A stretch of 64,000 nt of DNA from G965197405 sp965197405 (GCA_965197405.1 OZ240206.1:2852001-2916000), one strand, 5' to 3'. Positions 1 to 9,277 are shown, numbered from the stretch's first letter. Made by a program: numbers and translations. Notes: a model not told the origin generated them from the sequence alone.

Positions 1-1
1 T

Positions 2-715
2 CTGGTGTTGCTGGCACTGGCAGGGCTGGCCTGGTCCGATATTTACTCCCAGTCCCGGAGCATGAGTCCCATGTCCATGCCTATGGACCAGCGTTCCTTC
101 TGGGAGGACGCGGCCCTGTTCCTGCCCATGTGGGTGGTGATGATGTCGGCCATGATGTTGCCGGCCACGCTGCCGCTGGTGTACGCCTTTTCCACCATCT
201 ACCGCAACCGTCGTGCCAGCGGCCAGGTCTACGTTCCCACCTGGGTCTTCCTTGCCGGATATATGATAGTCTGGGCCCTGTCCGGAGTGCCTGGGTATTT
301 GACCAAGGTGGGGCTGGAGTCCCTGGTGGATGCCTTCCCCTCTTTCAGCTCTGCGGCGAATGTGGTTGGAGGGGTGGTGCTTATCGGGGCCGGCCTATAC
401 CAGCTAAGCCCTCTGAAAGACAGGTGCCTTTCCCACTGTCGCACGCCACTGAGCTTCATAGTACACGACTGGCGGGAGGGGCATGGAGGCGCATTGCGCA
501 TGGGGATACACCACGGATGGTATTGCCTGGGCTGTTGCTGGGCGTTGATGGTGGTGATGTTCCCCGTCGGCGTTATGAACCTGGCGTGGATGGGAGGGTT
601 GGCGCTCCTCATTTTCGTGGAGAAACTTGTGCCGCGCGGCCACCACTGGGTGGCGCGCCTTTCCGGACTGGCGCTGGCGCTGGCTGGGGTGTTCCTGGCG
701 GCGGGACTACTCTAA
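2..715 (+). CDS. DUF2182 integral membrane protein (5' end cut by window)
   Basis: A polytopic membrane protein whose reading frame is open at the left edge, so the true start lies outside the window. The Met-rich stretch MSPMSMPMDQ is followed by the motif MWVVMMSAMMLPA in a membrane helix. The C-terminal half carries HHGWYCLGCCWALM, then helices and the IFVEKLVP motif, all typical of DUF2182, predicted metal-binding membrane proteins of unknown function. The Met, His and Cys clusters suggest metal handling, but that is inference. It is about 237 aa as seen, and the family is usually slightly longer, consistent with loss of only the N-terminus. Confidence 0.85.
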   Translation: MVLLALAGLAWSDIYSQSRSMSPMSMPMDQRSFWEDAALFLPMWVVMMSAMMLPATLPLVYAFSTIYRNRRASGQVYVPTWVFLAGYMIVWALSGVPGYLTKVGLESLVDAFPSFSSAANVVGGVVLIGAGLYQLSPLKDRCLSHCRTPLSFIVHDWREGHGGALRMGIHHGWYCLGCCWALMVVMFPVGVMNLAWMGGLALLIFVEKLVPRGHHWVARLSGLALALAGVFLAAGLL

Positions 716-770
716 GGCGGAGAACGCGGCATAGGCTGTATTTTTTCTATCTTCACTTTTGAGGTCGGCA

Positions 771-2186
771 ATGCGCACCGCCCGGAGCTTCCGAATCGCC
801 TACAGGTCCCTGACTGTTCTCCTGATGGCGCTCATCATCCTCACGGTACTGGCGGCCTGCAACGAAAGGAGAGCGGCCAGGCAACGCGAAGGAGGCGCGT
901 CGCTTCCCCCGGTCCAGGAGACTACCCGGCGTCCCACCGCGACAACGCCTACGCCTTCTCAGGAGGGGAAAGATATGACAGTGGACCGAATAGCCTATAT
1001 AGGCCTGGACGGAAACATATTCACCATAAAAGCTGACGGCACCGGGTCTCAAAGGCTCACTAATAGCGACCTCAGAGTTGGGCCGGCGGGCCACATATTA
1101 GGGCAAGCGCCTCTAAGCCAGGTGTTTTATGCCTGGCCTACATGGTCCCCCGATAGTACGAAGCTGGCGGCATCTCACATAGTGGAAGTCCAGGGTGGCA
1201 TCTCCCTTTCCGTGGAGGTGGTGGATGCCTCCACCGGCAAGACAACCAAGGTATACGATAACGAGCCCAATACCGGGCCCATAGCGCAGAACGCTCCACA
1301 CTACATATACTGGTCGCCTGACAGCAACCATATCTCCTTTGTAGCCGCTACCCCCGGTGAGCTTGCCCTGTTTGTCAGCACCCCCGGGGAAAGGGGGGGA
1401 CCGGTGCGACTGATGGGAAAGGCCCCCATCTACTACAGCTGGGCCAGCGACAGCAGCGCACTCCTCATCCACAACGGCCCGGAGCTAGTCATGGCTTCCC
1501 CGGCTGGTGGGGAGGTCCGTCCGGCGGACTCGCTGGGGCAAGTGGGCACGGGCTTCAGGGCACCGGCTCTGTCCAGGGATGGCAGCAAGCTGGTATACGC
1601 GACGGGGGGCGCTCTATACGCCAGCGATGCCAAGCTCCAGCCGGTTGGAGGCGAGCGTATCCTGGACGTTGGCGCTTCATCGGCGTTCCTGTGGTCCCCC
1701 ACCCGGGATGAAATAGCCGTCGCCGACATTATCAGCGCCCCGGAATCTGCCGCTTCTTACGAGCGGCTGAGGATAGTCAGTAGCGACGGCGCTTCGCAAA
1801 GGATACTGGTCAACGAGCCGTTGATAGCCTTTTTCTGGTCCCCTGATGGAGAGAAGATAGCGTACGTTGGCCTGGCGCCTGAGAGCCGCTCTTTGATCTG
1901 GAAGTACGTTGATAGGGAGACAGAACGTACCATCCCTCTGATGGAGTTTTTCCCCTCATCGGATTTCCTGACCCTTATTAGCTTCTTCGACCAGTACGCC
2001 TACTCTAACTCCATCTGGTCTCCGGACAGCTCCCGGATAGTGTTCAGCGGCACCGTTGCCACGAGAGCGCTCCGTCGAAACGGGGACTCCGCCGGGGGTG
2101 ACAAAGTTTACGTGCTGGACGTGAAGGAGGGGGCCACCCCTCGCGCGATCGCCGCGAGCCATATTGCCTTCTGGTCCTGGAGGTAA
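771..2186 (+). CDS. TolB-like beta-propeller lipoprotein
   Basis: Exported protein with an N-terminal signal ending in a lipobox (LTVLAAC, Cys near residue 25) followed by a Pro/Thr-rich linker. The rest is built of PD40/WD40-like blades, visible as repeated WSPDS or WSPDG motifs (PTWSPDSTKLA, IYWSPDSNHIS, FLWSPTRDEIA, FFWSPDGEKIA, SIWSPDSSRIV), i.e. a six- to seven-bladed propeller as in TolB. ATG at 771 is preferred; an in-frame TTG at 759 is possible. It lies head to tail with the next lipoprotein gene. No enzyme motif is visible; a binding or scaffolding role on the cell surface is inferred. Confidence 0.75.
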   Translation: MRTARSFRIAYRSLTVLLMALIILTVLAACNERRAARQREGGASLPPVQETTRRPTATTPTPSQEGKDMTVDRIAYIGLDGNIFTIKADGTGSQRLTNSDLRVGPAGHILGQAPLSQVFYAWPTWSPDSTKLAASHIVEVQGGISLSVEVVDASTGKTTKVYDNEPNTGPIAQNAPHYIYWSPDSNHISFVAATPGELALFVSTPGERGGPVRLMGKAPIYYSWASDSSALLIHNGPELVMASPAGGEVRPADSLGQVGTGFRAPALSRDGSKLVYATGGALYASDAKLQPVGGERILDVGASSAFLWSPTRDEIAVADIISAPESAASYERLRIVSSDGASQRILVNEPLIAFFWSPDGEKIAYVGLAPESRSLIWKYVDRETERTIPLMEFFPSSDFLTLISFFDQYAYSNSIWSPDSSRIVFSGTVATRALRRNGDSAGGDKVYVLDVKEGATPRAIAASHIAFWSWR

Positions 2187-2243
2187 CTTTCCGGCGTCAC
2201 TGAAATATGATGTAAAGGCCACGCATAGCTGAGGGGAAGCCTT

Positions 2244-3011
2244 ATGAAGATATACCGGTTCCTGATGGGGTCCGGCCTGCTTTCTATCGCCCTTTTATGG
2301 AGCTTGTCGTGCAGCGCTGCCTCGACCTCCACGCCCGAGCCCGAGCCGACGCCTGCTGCGCCTACCCAGGAGCCGACTCCTACGCCATCGCCACGCGAGG
2401 TGATGGAAAGGGCGAGCAACAGGATGATGACCCTGAACACGGCGCGCTTCAGCCTGGTGCACGAGGGCGAAGGCTCTGTCGAGCTTTTCCCCGGGGTAGA
2501 GCTACAACAGTTGGAGGGCCAGGTGGACATGCCCGACAGGTTCAGGGTGAGCGCAGAGGCGATGTCTACCCTCTTCCGCTCTTTTATCAGGATAGACGTT
2601 GTAGTGTCCGGGGACCGGGCGTTCATACGGGACTTCATAGACGAAGATAAATGGAACCCGACGCCTGTAGAAAGTCTTCCCTTTGACTTTACCGACCTGG
2701 GAAGCACCCTCAGCGACATCATTATGGACTTGCAGGCTCCCGTATTCACCGGCACAGAGGAGGTAGACGGTGCGCCGTCACAGCGTGTCAAGGGCACTGT
2801 GCTGTCCGAGAGCTTGGGCGTCCTGGTGCCCGGCGCGCACTTGGGACACCAGCTTGAGCTTGAGTTATGGATAGGCCAGTCGGAGGGACTGCTCAGGAAA
2901 GTCAGGATAGAGGGCCCGATAGTCTCGACAGACAGTCCCGACGTGGTACGCATCCTCGCCATACACAGCTTTGGCAAGCCTGTGGAGATAGCGCTGCCAC
3001 AGAGGGAGTAG
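2244..3011 (+). CDS. LppX/LprAFG-type lipoprotein
   Basis: 255-aa lipoprotein with a signal peptide ending in a lipobox (SLSCSAAS, Cys about residue 23) and a Pro-Thr-Glu-rich linker. The mature domain begins around residue 50 with MERASNRMMTLNTARFSL, the pattern of the LppX_LprAFG family, whose proteins hold lipids in a half beta-barrel in mycobacteria and Chloroflexota. A GGGGAAG Shine-Dalgarno-like stretch precedes the ATG. It sits 57 nt after the propeller lipoprotein and just before an MFS exporter; LprG-type lipoproteins elsewhere pair with an MFS exporter (the Rv1410-LprG pair), so a lipid or envelope export partnership is a reasonable inference. Confidence 0.75.
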   Translation: MKIYRFLMGSGLLSIALLWSLSCSAASTSTPEPEPTPAAPTQEPTPTPSPREVMERASNRMMTLNTARFSLVHEGEGSVELFPGVELQQLEGQVDMPDRFRVSAEAMSTLFRSFIRIDVVVSGDRAFIRDFIDEDKWNPTPVESLPFDFTDLGSTLSDIIMDLQAPVFTGTEEVDGAPSQRVKGTVLSESLGVLVPGAHLGHQLELELWIGQSEGLLRKVRIEGPIVSTDSPDVVRILAIHSFGKPVEIALPQRE

Positions 3012-3032
3012 CGAGAGGCCGCCGGAGTAGTG

Positions 3033-4517
3033 ATGAAGTCTCGGACAATGCCGGCCTCCCTGGTCCTGACAGTGATAGGCCTCGGCGCCTTTGTAACCGC
3101 CCTGGACCAGACGGTAGTAGTCACCGCCCTGCCCACTGTAATGCCGGACCTGAAAATACCCGCAACCCCCGCCGGCCTGGAGCGGGCCTCCTGGATAGTC
3201 ACCGCCTTTCTACTGGGCTACACGGCCGCAATGCCCTTGATGGGTCGTCTGGCCGACGTGTACGGCTACGCCAGGGTCTATCAGGCTGCCCTGATAGTGT
3301 TCAGTATCGGTACAGTCCTGGTGGCAGTGGCCTCCAGCCTGGAGTGGATTATAGGGGCGAGGATAGTCCAGGCTGTCGGGGGCGGCGCTACGGTCCCTAT
3401 AGGTCTGGCCATCGCCAGCACCGCTCTTCCCCGTCGCCGGCGCGGGTTGGCCCTGGGGACCGTCGTGGCGGCGGCGGAGGCAGGGTTTATGCTGGGGCCG
3501 GCCTACGGCGGGGCCATCATCGAGCTGGCCGGTTGGCGATGGATATTCTGGCTCAACGTGCCCCAGAGCGCACTCCTGTTCCTGGCCCTGATGTGGCTGC
3601 CCAACCGTCCCAACCCGGGCGTGCGCGTGGACTATGTGGGCGGCGCGCTCCTGGTGGCTATCCTGGTCATGCTGTCCCTGGCACTGTCACGGGAGGGACT
3701 ATTTACCCTCTCTTCGCCGACGCCCTTCATTATCGGCGCGCCGGTTGCCGTACTGGTGGCGGCTCTGATAATGCTGGAGCGTCGGACGTGGTATCCCCTG
3801 CTGGCCCCCTTCGTGTTCCGCTCCTGGGCCTTCGCGACCGCTAACCTGACCCAGCTGCTGGAAGGCGCGGTGTTGATCATTGCGATGGTGACGGTGCCGC
3901 TGATGGCCAACACGGTGATGGGCAAAGACCCGCTAACCGGGTCGTGGTGGCTGTTGCGCATGACCGCGGCAATGCCGGTGGGTGCCGTGGTGGGCGGATA
4001 CCTGCTGGGCTTCATCGGTATCCGGCCCGTTACCGCCGTCGGTCTGGGGTTGACCGCCCTGGGGCTTTTCCTGGCCAGCACCTGGGAGTTGGATACCGGA
4101 GAGCACTGGCTGACGTTGTACCTGGCAGTGGCGGGGTTCGGGTCCGGCCTGAACAACACGCCAATCATGACCCGGGCCCTGAACTCCGTCGGCGAGGACT
4201 ACCGGAGCACAGCCGCCTCCCTGGTCACGGTATCCAGGATGATCGGGATGACGCTGGGGCTGGCGGCGCTATCGGCCTGGGGAGTGGAGCATTTCCAGGC
4301 GCTCACCGCCGGACTGGAGCTGCCCCTCGCACCGCTGCCCGGCGAGACCGTAGAGGCCCTAGAAGCCCGGAGGGAAGAGTATTTCGCCGGTCTCAACGCC
4401 GCCGGGCTGTCCCTGTTCCACAACTTTTTCCAGGTCGCAGCCGTCCTTGCCCTAGTGGCCCTTATCCCGGCCCTGGCAATGCGGGCAGACCGGCGGGAAC
4501 GAGAGGAGGAAGACTGA
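3033..4517 (+). CDS. MFS exporter, DHA2 (14-TM) type
   Basis: About 494 aa with 14 predicted membrane helices. The N-terminus has the DHA2 motif LDQTVVVTALPTVMPDL after helix 1, then WIVTAFLLGYTAAMPLMGRLADVYG, the MFS motif A loop. This places it with EmrB-type drug/H+ antiporters; the substrate cannot be read. ATG at 3033 directly follows an in-frame GTG at 3030, so either could be used. It starts 22 nt after the LppX-type lipoprotein stop, suggesting co-transcription and the LprG/Rv1410-like pairing mentioned there. A MITE-like repeat begins 4 nt after its stop codon. Confidence 0.85.
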   Translation: MKSRTMPASLVLTVIGLGAFVTALDQTVVVTALPTVMPDLKIPATPAGLERASWIVTAFLLGYTAAMPLMGRLADVYGYARVYQAALIVFSIGTVLVAVASSLEWIIGARIVQAVGGGATVPIGLAIASTALPRRRRGLALGTVVAAAEAGFMLGPAYGGAIIELAGWRWIFWLNVPQSALLFLALMWLPNRPNPGVRVDYVGGALLVAILVMLSLALSREGLFTLSSPTPFIIGAPVAVLVAALIMLERRTWYPLLAPFVFRSWAFATANLTQLLEGAVLIIAMVTVPLMANTVMGKDPLTGSWWLLRMTAAMPVGAVVGGYLLGFIGIRPVTAVGLGLTALGLFLASTWELDTGEHWLTLYLAVAGFGSGLNNTPIMTRALNSVGEDYRSTAASLVTVSRMIGMTLGLAALSAWGVEHFQALTAGLELPLAPLPGETVEALEARREEYFAGLNAAGLSLFHNFFQVAAVLALVALIPALAMRADRREREEED

Positions 4518-4520
4518 CCT

Positions 4521-4669
4521 TTAGAGGGTGTGTGATAAGGTAAAAGCGCACCTCCTCTCCCGTCGAGGGAGAGGATTGAGGCGAGGGTGGGGTGGAGGTG
4601 TCGGAACAACTCTCCCTCATCCTAACCTTCCCCCACCAGGGGAGAAGGCACTTTGGAAACACCCTCTAA
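4521..4669. repeat. MITE-like element, copy 1
   Basis: A 149-bp element bounded by inverted ends TTAGAGGGTGT (left) and ACACCCTCTAA (right). Its interior contains CTCTCCCGTCGAGGGAGAGG, itself a palindrome, and a second hairpin near CCCCACCAGGGGAGAAGG. The same ends and interior recur at 16868-17030 and 46941-47079. It encodes nothing and lies immediately behind the MFS stop, where its hairpins may act as a transcription terminator. Confidence 0.75.
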
Positions 4670-4682
4670 GCCGGTGCGGCCC

Positions 4683-5063
4683 CTAGAAGCCCGAAGGGGT
4701 GCAGAGCTCTACCCGGTTGCCGTCAGGATCCCTGATGAACAGGTACTGCTGCCCGTCGTGACGCACCCCGGAGTTCTCAATACTGATACCCCTATCATCA
4801 AGGGCCTTCTTCGCAGAGTCGAAGTCCTCGACTTCGAATGCGTGATGGATGTTTGGCGGGTGAGCCGGGGCATCTTGGGTCTCAATGAGGTGGAGCATCA
4901 CCCCGCTGGGTAGCTGGAGCCAGGTGATTTCAGGATTATCCACCTGGCTTTGTATCTGCTTAATCCCTAGGAAATCGCAGTAGAACTCCATGCTGCGCTT
5001 CGTGTCTTTTACCATAGTGACCACATGATTGATATGGTTTAGCTTCAGTCCACTGGTTGTCAT
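4683..5063 (-). CDS. VOC (glyoxalase/dioxygenase fold) protein
   Basis: 126-aa single-domain protein with paired beta-alpha-beta-beta-beta modules. The first starts LNHINHVVTMVKDTKRSMEFYCDFLGIK, the second HHAFEVEDFDSAKKALDDRG, ending DPDGNRVELCTP. These are hallmarks of the vicinal oxygen chelate superfamily; His and Glu at the usual metal-ligand positions are kept. The family includes lactoylglutathione lyases, ring-cleavage dioxygenases and fosfomycin-resistance proteins; the exact reaction cannot be assigned. It is a single gene on the minus strand. Confidence 0.8.
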   Translation of the reverse strand: MTTSGLKLNHINHVVTMVKDTKRSMEFYCDFLGIKQIQSQVDNPEITWLQLPSGVMLHLIETQDAPAHPPNIHHAFEVEDFDSAKKALDDRGISIENSGVRHDGQQYLFIRDPDGNRVELCTPSGF

Positions 5064-5386
5064 AACGCACTCCTATCCTGGTTTTTACGGGTACATTATA
5101 TCTCTTTATGAATGCAAGATAAAATCAGGCAAGATAAGCGCAACCTATAATTGACATGGTGGGATGCTGGAAGTAAACTGTGGGGCACTAGCACCTACAC
5201 CACAAACGTAGCTTAAAGGCTTTGTGAAAACTTCGGGTCAGACGGCACGCTCTAGTCCCATAACCTTTCGAATCCGTACTACACAGACACCGGCAAATCT
5301 TGAAATAGCGCGACAGGCGCTCGGGCGACATGATGGACGCAAGCCCTGAAAGACTGTAGCGCTGTTCGTGGTTGAGGGGTAGGAAA
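5064..5386. other. intergenic region upstream of radical SAM operon
   Basis: About 320 nt without a convincing gene. It is more AT-rich than its neighbours and holds a likely promoter at 5151-5179. A 69-codon minus-strand frame at 5188-5397 has unusual composition, shows no domain I recognise and overlaps the radical SAM start, so it is not called. Confidence 0.5.
5151..5179 (+). promoter_or_regulatory. sigma70-type promoter for the radical SAM operon
   Basis: TTGACA at 5151-5156, a 17-nt spacer, then TAAACT at 5174-5179. The -35 box is perfect and the -10 box matches four of six positions (TAtAaT versus TAAACT). It would leave a leader of about 200 nt before the radical SAM gene. Confidence 0.5.
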
Positions 5387-6610
5387 TTGAGCCTCAAGGT
5401 ATCGTTGCTACTAAAGTTCCTGATGACGCTGGAGAAGCGTTTTCAGGTCAACGGGTCCGCTATCGGAGCGATAGCCGGCGGCCGGGCTGCACAACGGCTC
5501 GAAACAACCCTGCGTCATGCGACGTTGAAGAAGGCAATCAATTTTGCCCTCATCGAGGTCCAGTTGCGGCTAGGCCGCACCGTGGTCAAGGGCCGCCCGT
5601 ACGAATGGGAGATAGATACGACCAACATTTGCCAGCTTAAATGCCCTCTTTGCCATACCGGGCTGGGAACCGTCAATCGCCAGAAGGGCGTGATGCATTT
5701 CGACCTCTACAAGAAGGTCGTTGACCAGATTAAGAGCCACTGCGTCTGGCTCACCCTCTATAGCTGGGGAGAGCCTTTCCTCAATAGGGAGATAGACAAG
5801 TATGTAGCCTATGCGAACGAGGCCAACATAGCTACCTTCATCAGCACAAACCTCAACAAGCCCCTCACGCCCGACATGGCCGAGCGCATCATCCGGTCCG
5901 GCCTTGACGTTCTTATAGTCTCCCTTGATGGCGTTACACAGGATGTCTATGAGGTGTATCGCGTGGGAGGACGCCTGGACAGGGTCATTGACAATATCAA
6001 GCTCCTGGTCCAAAAGAAGAAGGAGCTGGGTTCCAAGACGCCCTATTTGGAATGGCAGTTCATCGTCATGCGCCAGAACGAGCACCAGATTCCCGAGGCG
6101 CGCAAAATGACCAGAGAGCTTGGGGTGGACCATATCGTTTTCAAGAAAGTGGACTTCCCTCACGGAGAGGATGACCCCGAGGTGACCAGGCGATGGCTTC
6201 CCGTAGCATCCGAGGAGTTCCTCAGAGAACAGCCCTTCGACAAGCCCTACGCAGAGGGCGGGACCCGGTGCTGGCGGCTGTGGCGCTCTGGTGTCGTCAA
6301 CTGGGATGGAGGGTACGCCCCCTGCTGCTATCTAACGGACGCCTCCGACGATTTCGGCGATGTCAAGACCCATTCCATCAAGGAAATCTGGAACAATGAG
6401 CGGTACGTCACCGCGAGGAGCCTCTTCAAGGATAGCTTCGTTCCCAAGATCCCTGTAGGCTGTTTGAACTGCAACGTCTACCTGGATAGCCAGCCTGGGA
6501 AGAAGCGTGGTGTGGCTATACCCCTTCAGCTCAACGGGCATAAGCCCCTTCAGCCAGTCCCGCCGACTTCCTCGGAAAAGCAAAAGGCCGGTGCGAAGGT
6601 CAATGAGTAG
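5387..6610 (+). CDS. radical SAM protein with SPASM domain
   Basis: About 407 aa. The radical SAM cluster motif CQLKCPLC (CxxxCxxC) binds the 4Fe-4S centre. It is followed by the GEPFLN glycine-rich SAM-binding segment. The C-terminal SPASM region has Cys at CWRLW, APCCY and VGCLNCNVY for auxiliary clusters. Such enzymes modify peptides or small molecules; the substrate is unknown. TTG at 5387 follows GAGGGGTAGG and is taken as start; ATG at 5423 is the alternative. It overlaps the PAP2 gene by 8 nt, so the two are translationally coupled. Confidence 0.8.
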   Translation: MSLKVSLLLKFLMTLEKRFQVNGSAIGAIAGGRAAQRLETTLRHATLKKAINFALIEVQLRLGRTVVKGRPYEWEIDTTNICQLKCPLCHTGLGTVNRQKGVMHFDLYKKVVDQIKSHCVWLTLYSWGEPFLNREIDKYVAYANEANIATFISTNLNKPLTPDMAERIIRSGLDVLIVSLDGVTQDVYEVYRVGGRLDRVIDNIKLLVQKKKELGSKTPYLEWQFIVMRQNEHQIPEARKMTRELGVDHIVFKKVDFPHGEDDPEVTRRWLPVASEEFLREQPFDKPYAEGGTRCWRLWRSGVVNWDGGYAPCCYLTDASDDFGDVKTHSIKEIWNNERYVTARSLFKDSFVPKIPVGCLNCNVYLDSQPGKKRGVAIPLQLNGHKPLQPVPPTSSEKQKAGAKVNE

Positions 6611-7544
6611 CGATCCGAGTAGCACAGAAACGCGTACGTTGCTGTCTTCCATCCGGGCGGGCGCTCCCAGATTTGCGGCGGAGATGCTTTTTCTCGTAGC
6701 CGTCTACTTTGTCTACATGATTGTCCGCAAATTCGTTATATCCGATATTGAGATAGTCTCTTTCGATAACGCAATGCGGGTTGTTGCATTCGAGTTCGGG
6801 AGGGGGTTCTTCTGGGAACCTCAGTGGCAAGCCTGGGCTATAGACCATGCCAAGGGCCTGATTATCCTCTTCAACTGGATATACATCATCACGTACGCCC
6901 CCATCATCGTTATCACAGCCATAGCCGTATACGTCAAAGACCGGCCCAAATACTTTTACTATCGGAACGTCATCCTCGTGAGCTTCTTTTTCGCCCTGAT
7001 ACTCTTTGCTGCATTCCCTTTGGCTCCGCCCCGGTTCATGCCCGAGCATGGGTTCGTTGACACAATCCACGAGTTCGGCGGGCTGACATCCTGGTATGGG
7101 GGCCGGGATATGGCCGCTGCCATATACTACAACGTCTTCGCAGCAATGCCGAGCCTGCATTTCAGCTGGACCGTCATATTCGGCGTCCTCTTCTTCAGGA
7201 TGAAGCACAAATGGCTGAGGCCCTTCGGCATCCTGTATCCTACCATGACCTTCTTCGCAATTATCTTCACAGGGAACCATTATATCCTCGATGCAGTGGG
7301 CGGCGGGGCCGTCGCCCTGGCGTCCTACCTCCTCTACGAGGGCTTCCTCCGCCTGAAGCTCCCCTCCCCGCTGCCCTGGGCACGAAACACTGTAAAGCTC
7401 CATTCAGGCCGGGCTGCCGCCTACCTCCAGAACAGCCTCATACACTGGAAGCTCTACGTCAGCCTGGCCCTGGCCAATATAAAGTCCCACTTGAAGTTCG
7501 AGCGCCCCATCCCCAGGAACCGTAAGACCGGATTCCCCGTCTGA
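6603..7544 (+). CDS. PAP2-superfamily membrane phosphatase/transferase
   Basis: About 313 aa with five to six membrane helices. PAP2 motifs are present in order: a KDRPKYF-like first motif, MPSLHFSW (second, with the catalytic-type His) and GNHYILDAVGGG (third, with His and Asp). The pattern resembles the PAP2_3 group that includes inositol-phosphorylceramide synthases, so it may act on lipid phosphates in the membrane. The chosen ATG lies inside the radical SAM 3' end, giving an 8-nt overlap; an upstream in-frame GTG at 6507 would need a long overlap and is unlikely. Confidence 0.75.
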   Translation: MSSDPSSTETRTLLSSIRAGAPRFAAEMLFLVAVYFVYMIVRKFVISDIEIVSFDNAMRVVAFEFGRGFFWEPQWQAWAIDHAKGLIILFNWIYIITYAPIIVITAIAVYVKDRPKYFYYRNVILVSFFFALILFAAFPLAPPRFMPEHGFVDTIHEFGGLTSWYGGRDMAAAIYYNVFAAMPSLHFSWTVIFGVLFFRMKHKWLRPFGILYPTMTFFAIIFTGNHYILDAVGGGAVALASYLLYEGFLRLKLPSPLPWARNTVKLHSGRAAAYLQNSLIHWKLYVSLALANIKSHLKFERPIPRNRKTGFPV

Positions 7545-7565
7545 GCGGTGAGGGCACGATCGGCC

Positions 7566-7958
7566 ATGCAGCGGTCAAGCATACACAGACACGTAAGTCA
7601 GAGCAACCGTTACCGGGCCAGCGCTCTGAGAGAGCTGCGCCAGGGCCACTGGCAAAGGGCCGAGGAGCTCCTCTGGGGCAGCCTGGCAGGCGCGGTCAAA
7701 GCCGTAGCCGGCAGCCGAGGCGTAGAGCTGAAGGACGACGCAGAGATGAAGAGCTACCTCGCCCTGCTGTCCAAAGAGACCAGGAACAGGAGAATCCGCG
7801 ACGCCTTCAACCAGCTCTCCAACTTTTCTACCCTCTCCTACACGGTTGAGGACTCGCGCTCAGGACGTGACCGGCTGTACCAGGCCGCGGAACGTGTGAG
7901 CTACGCAGTCGAAAAGCTGTGGGAATTGCTTCCCGACGAAGAAGGGTCCCAGCGCTGA
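7566..7958 (+). CDS. small helical protein, PaREP1/HEPN-like
   Basis: About 130 aa, almost entirely helical, with the segment GHWQRAEELLWGSLAGAVKAVA near residues 25-45, which recalls the PaREP1 family of HEPN-like proteins. A second helix pair contains RDRLYQAAERVSYAVEKLWELL. The RxxxxH motif of HEPN nucleases is not evident, so no enzymatic role is claimed. It starts 22 nt after the PAP2 gene, and its stop overlaps the mtaB start (TGATG), so it is part of this operon. Similarity is judged by eye only. Confidence 0.55.
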   Translation: MQRSSIHRHVSQSNRYRASALRELRQGHWQRAEELLWGSLAGAVKAVAGSRGVELKDDAEMKSYLALLSKETRNRRIRDAFNQLSNFSTLSYTVEDSRSGRDRLYQAAERVSYAVEKLWELLPDEEGSQR

Positions 7959-9277
7959 TGCCCAAGAGCAGCGATAAAGCTCCGGGGGGAGTGGGAACGG
8001 TATCCATACAGACTCATGGCTGCAAGCTGAACCAGGCGGACAGCGAGTCTTTGGCCCGCCGTTTCCTTCAGGCCGGTTACAGGGTAGTAGACCCGTCTGA
8101 GCCGGCGGACATCCGCATTGTCAACACCTGTACGGTTACTCACGTGGCTGACGGCAAGGCGCGCCAGGCCATCCGGGCCACTCATCGAGAGGACCCCTCT
8201 GCCCTGGTGATAGCGACGGGATGCTACGCCGAGCGGGCGCCTCCGGAGCTTGCCCGAATGGCGGAGGTCGGCCTCGTGGTGGGCAACTCGGAAAAGGACC
8301 GGCTGGTTGAGATGGTACTGGCAGCGCGAGGGGACCGGGCAGCGCCGCGTGTCGTTGGCGAGGGCTTTCCGTCGTCCCCGTCGGGTAGCCGCCCCAGCCG
8401 GGCCAGGGCTATGATAAAGATACAGGAAGGGTGCAACCAGGTATGCGCCTACTGCATTGTGCCGAAAGTGCGGGGTAGAGAACGCAGCATACCTCCTGAC
8501 GTGCTGCTGGGTCAGGTCGGGGACAGAGTCGAAGAGGGTTACAAAGAGGTAGTGCTCACTGGCACCCAGCTCGGCTCATATGGGTTCGACCTTGCTGGCA
8601 TAAATCTGGATGGTCTGATAGAGCTGCTGCTCAGCCAAACGAGGGTAGAGAGGCTGCGAGTCTCGTCCCTCCAGCCCCAGGAGGTAACCCAAGGCCTTCT
8701 CGAGTTATGGGACAATCCTCGTTTATGCCCCCACTTCCATATGCCCCTGCAGAGTGGCAGCGACTACGTGCTAAAGAGGATGCGCCGCCGGTATACCACG
8801 GCCCAGTACGCGGAGGCAGCACGGAGGGTGCGGGCCGGAGTGCCTGGCGCAGCCATTACGGCCGACGTGATTGTTGGCTTCCCCGGCGAGGGTGAAGAGC
8901 AATTTCAGGAGAGCTTGCGGTTTGCAGAAAAGCTGGACCTCTCCGCGATGCACGTATTCCCCTATTCGGTGCGGCCCGGCACCAGTGCGGCCCACATGGG
9001 ACCCCACGTCGCCGAGGAAATCAAAAGAGAGCGCATGGGGGAGATGCTGGCCCTGGCTCGGCAGCAGGCTTCTGCATTCCGGCGCGGGTCTATAGGCACA
9101 ACCAGGCAGGTGCTTTGGGAGAGGGTAGGCCTTCGAGGGGGCAAGCCCGCATACCTGGGCCTGACTGATAACTACCTGAAGGTGTATACCCACCAGGAAA
9201 CACCGCTTACCAACCGGACAACCTTCGCCAGATTGTTGGCTGAGGTGGACGAGAGCATCCTGGCTGAGGCGCTTTAG
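7958..9277 (+). CDS. mtaB: tRNA t6A37 methylthiotransferase (MtaB-like)
   Basis: About 439 aa, MiaB/RimO/MtaB family. The N-terminal UPF0004 domain has three Cys (THGCKLNQADSE, VNTCTVTH, ATGCYAER) for one 4Fe-4S cluster. The radical SAM motif GCNQVCAYCIVP holds the second. The N-terminus HGCKLNQADSE favours the MtaB subfamily, which makes ms2t6A37 in tRNA reading ANN codons. The C-terminus is a short TRAM-like region. The ATG overlaps the stop of the preceding small gene. A ribosomal-protein methylthiotransferase role is less likely. Confidence 0.85.
   Translation: MPKSSDKAPGGVGTVSIQTHGCKLNQADSESLARRFLQAGYRVVDPSEPADIRIVNTCTVTHVADGKARQAIRATHREDPSALVIATGCYAERAPPELARMAEVGLVVGNSEKDRLVEMVLAARGDRAAPRVVGEGFPSSPSGSRPSRARAMIKIQEGCNQVCAYCIVPKVRGRERSIPPDVLLGQVGDRVEEGYKEVVLTGTQLGSYGFDLAGINLDGLIELLLSQTRVERLRVSSLQPQEVTQGLLELWDNPRLCPHFHMPLQSGSDYVLKRMRRRYTTAQYAEAARRVRAGVPGAAITADVIVGFPGEGEEQFQESLRFAEKLDLSAMHVFPYSVRPGTSAAHMGPHVAEEIKRERMGEMLALARQQASAFRRGSIGTTRQVLWERVGLRGGKPAYLGLTDNYLKVYTHQETPLTNRTTFARLLAEVDESILAEAL

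Noticed and set aside
5188..5397. 69-aa minus-strand gene
   Set aside because: It overlaps the radical SAM start, lacks a ribosome site and shows no recognisable domain.
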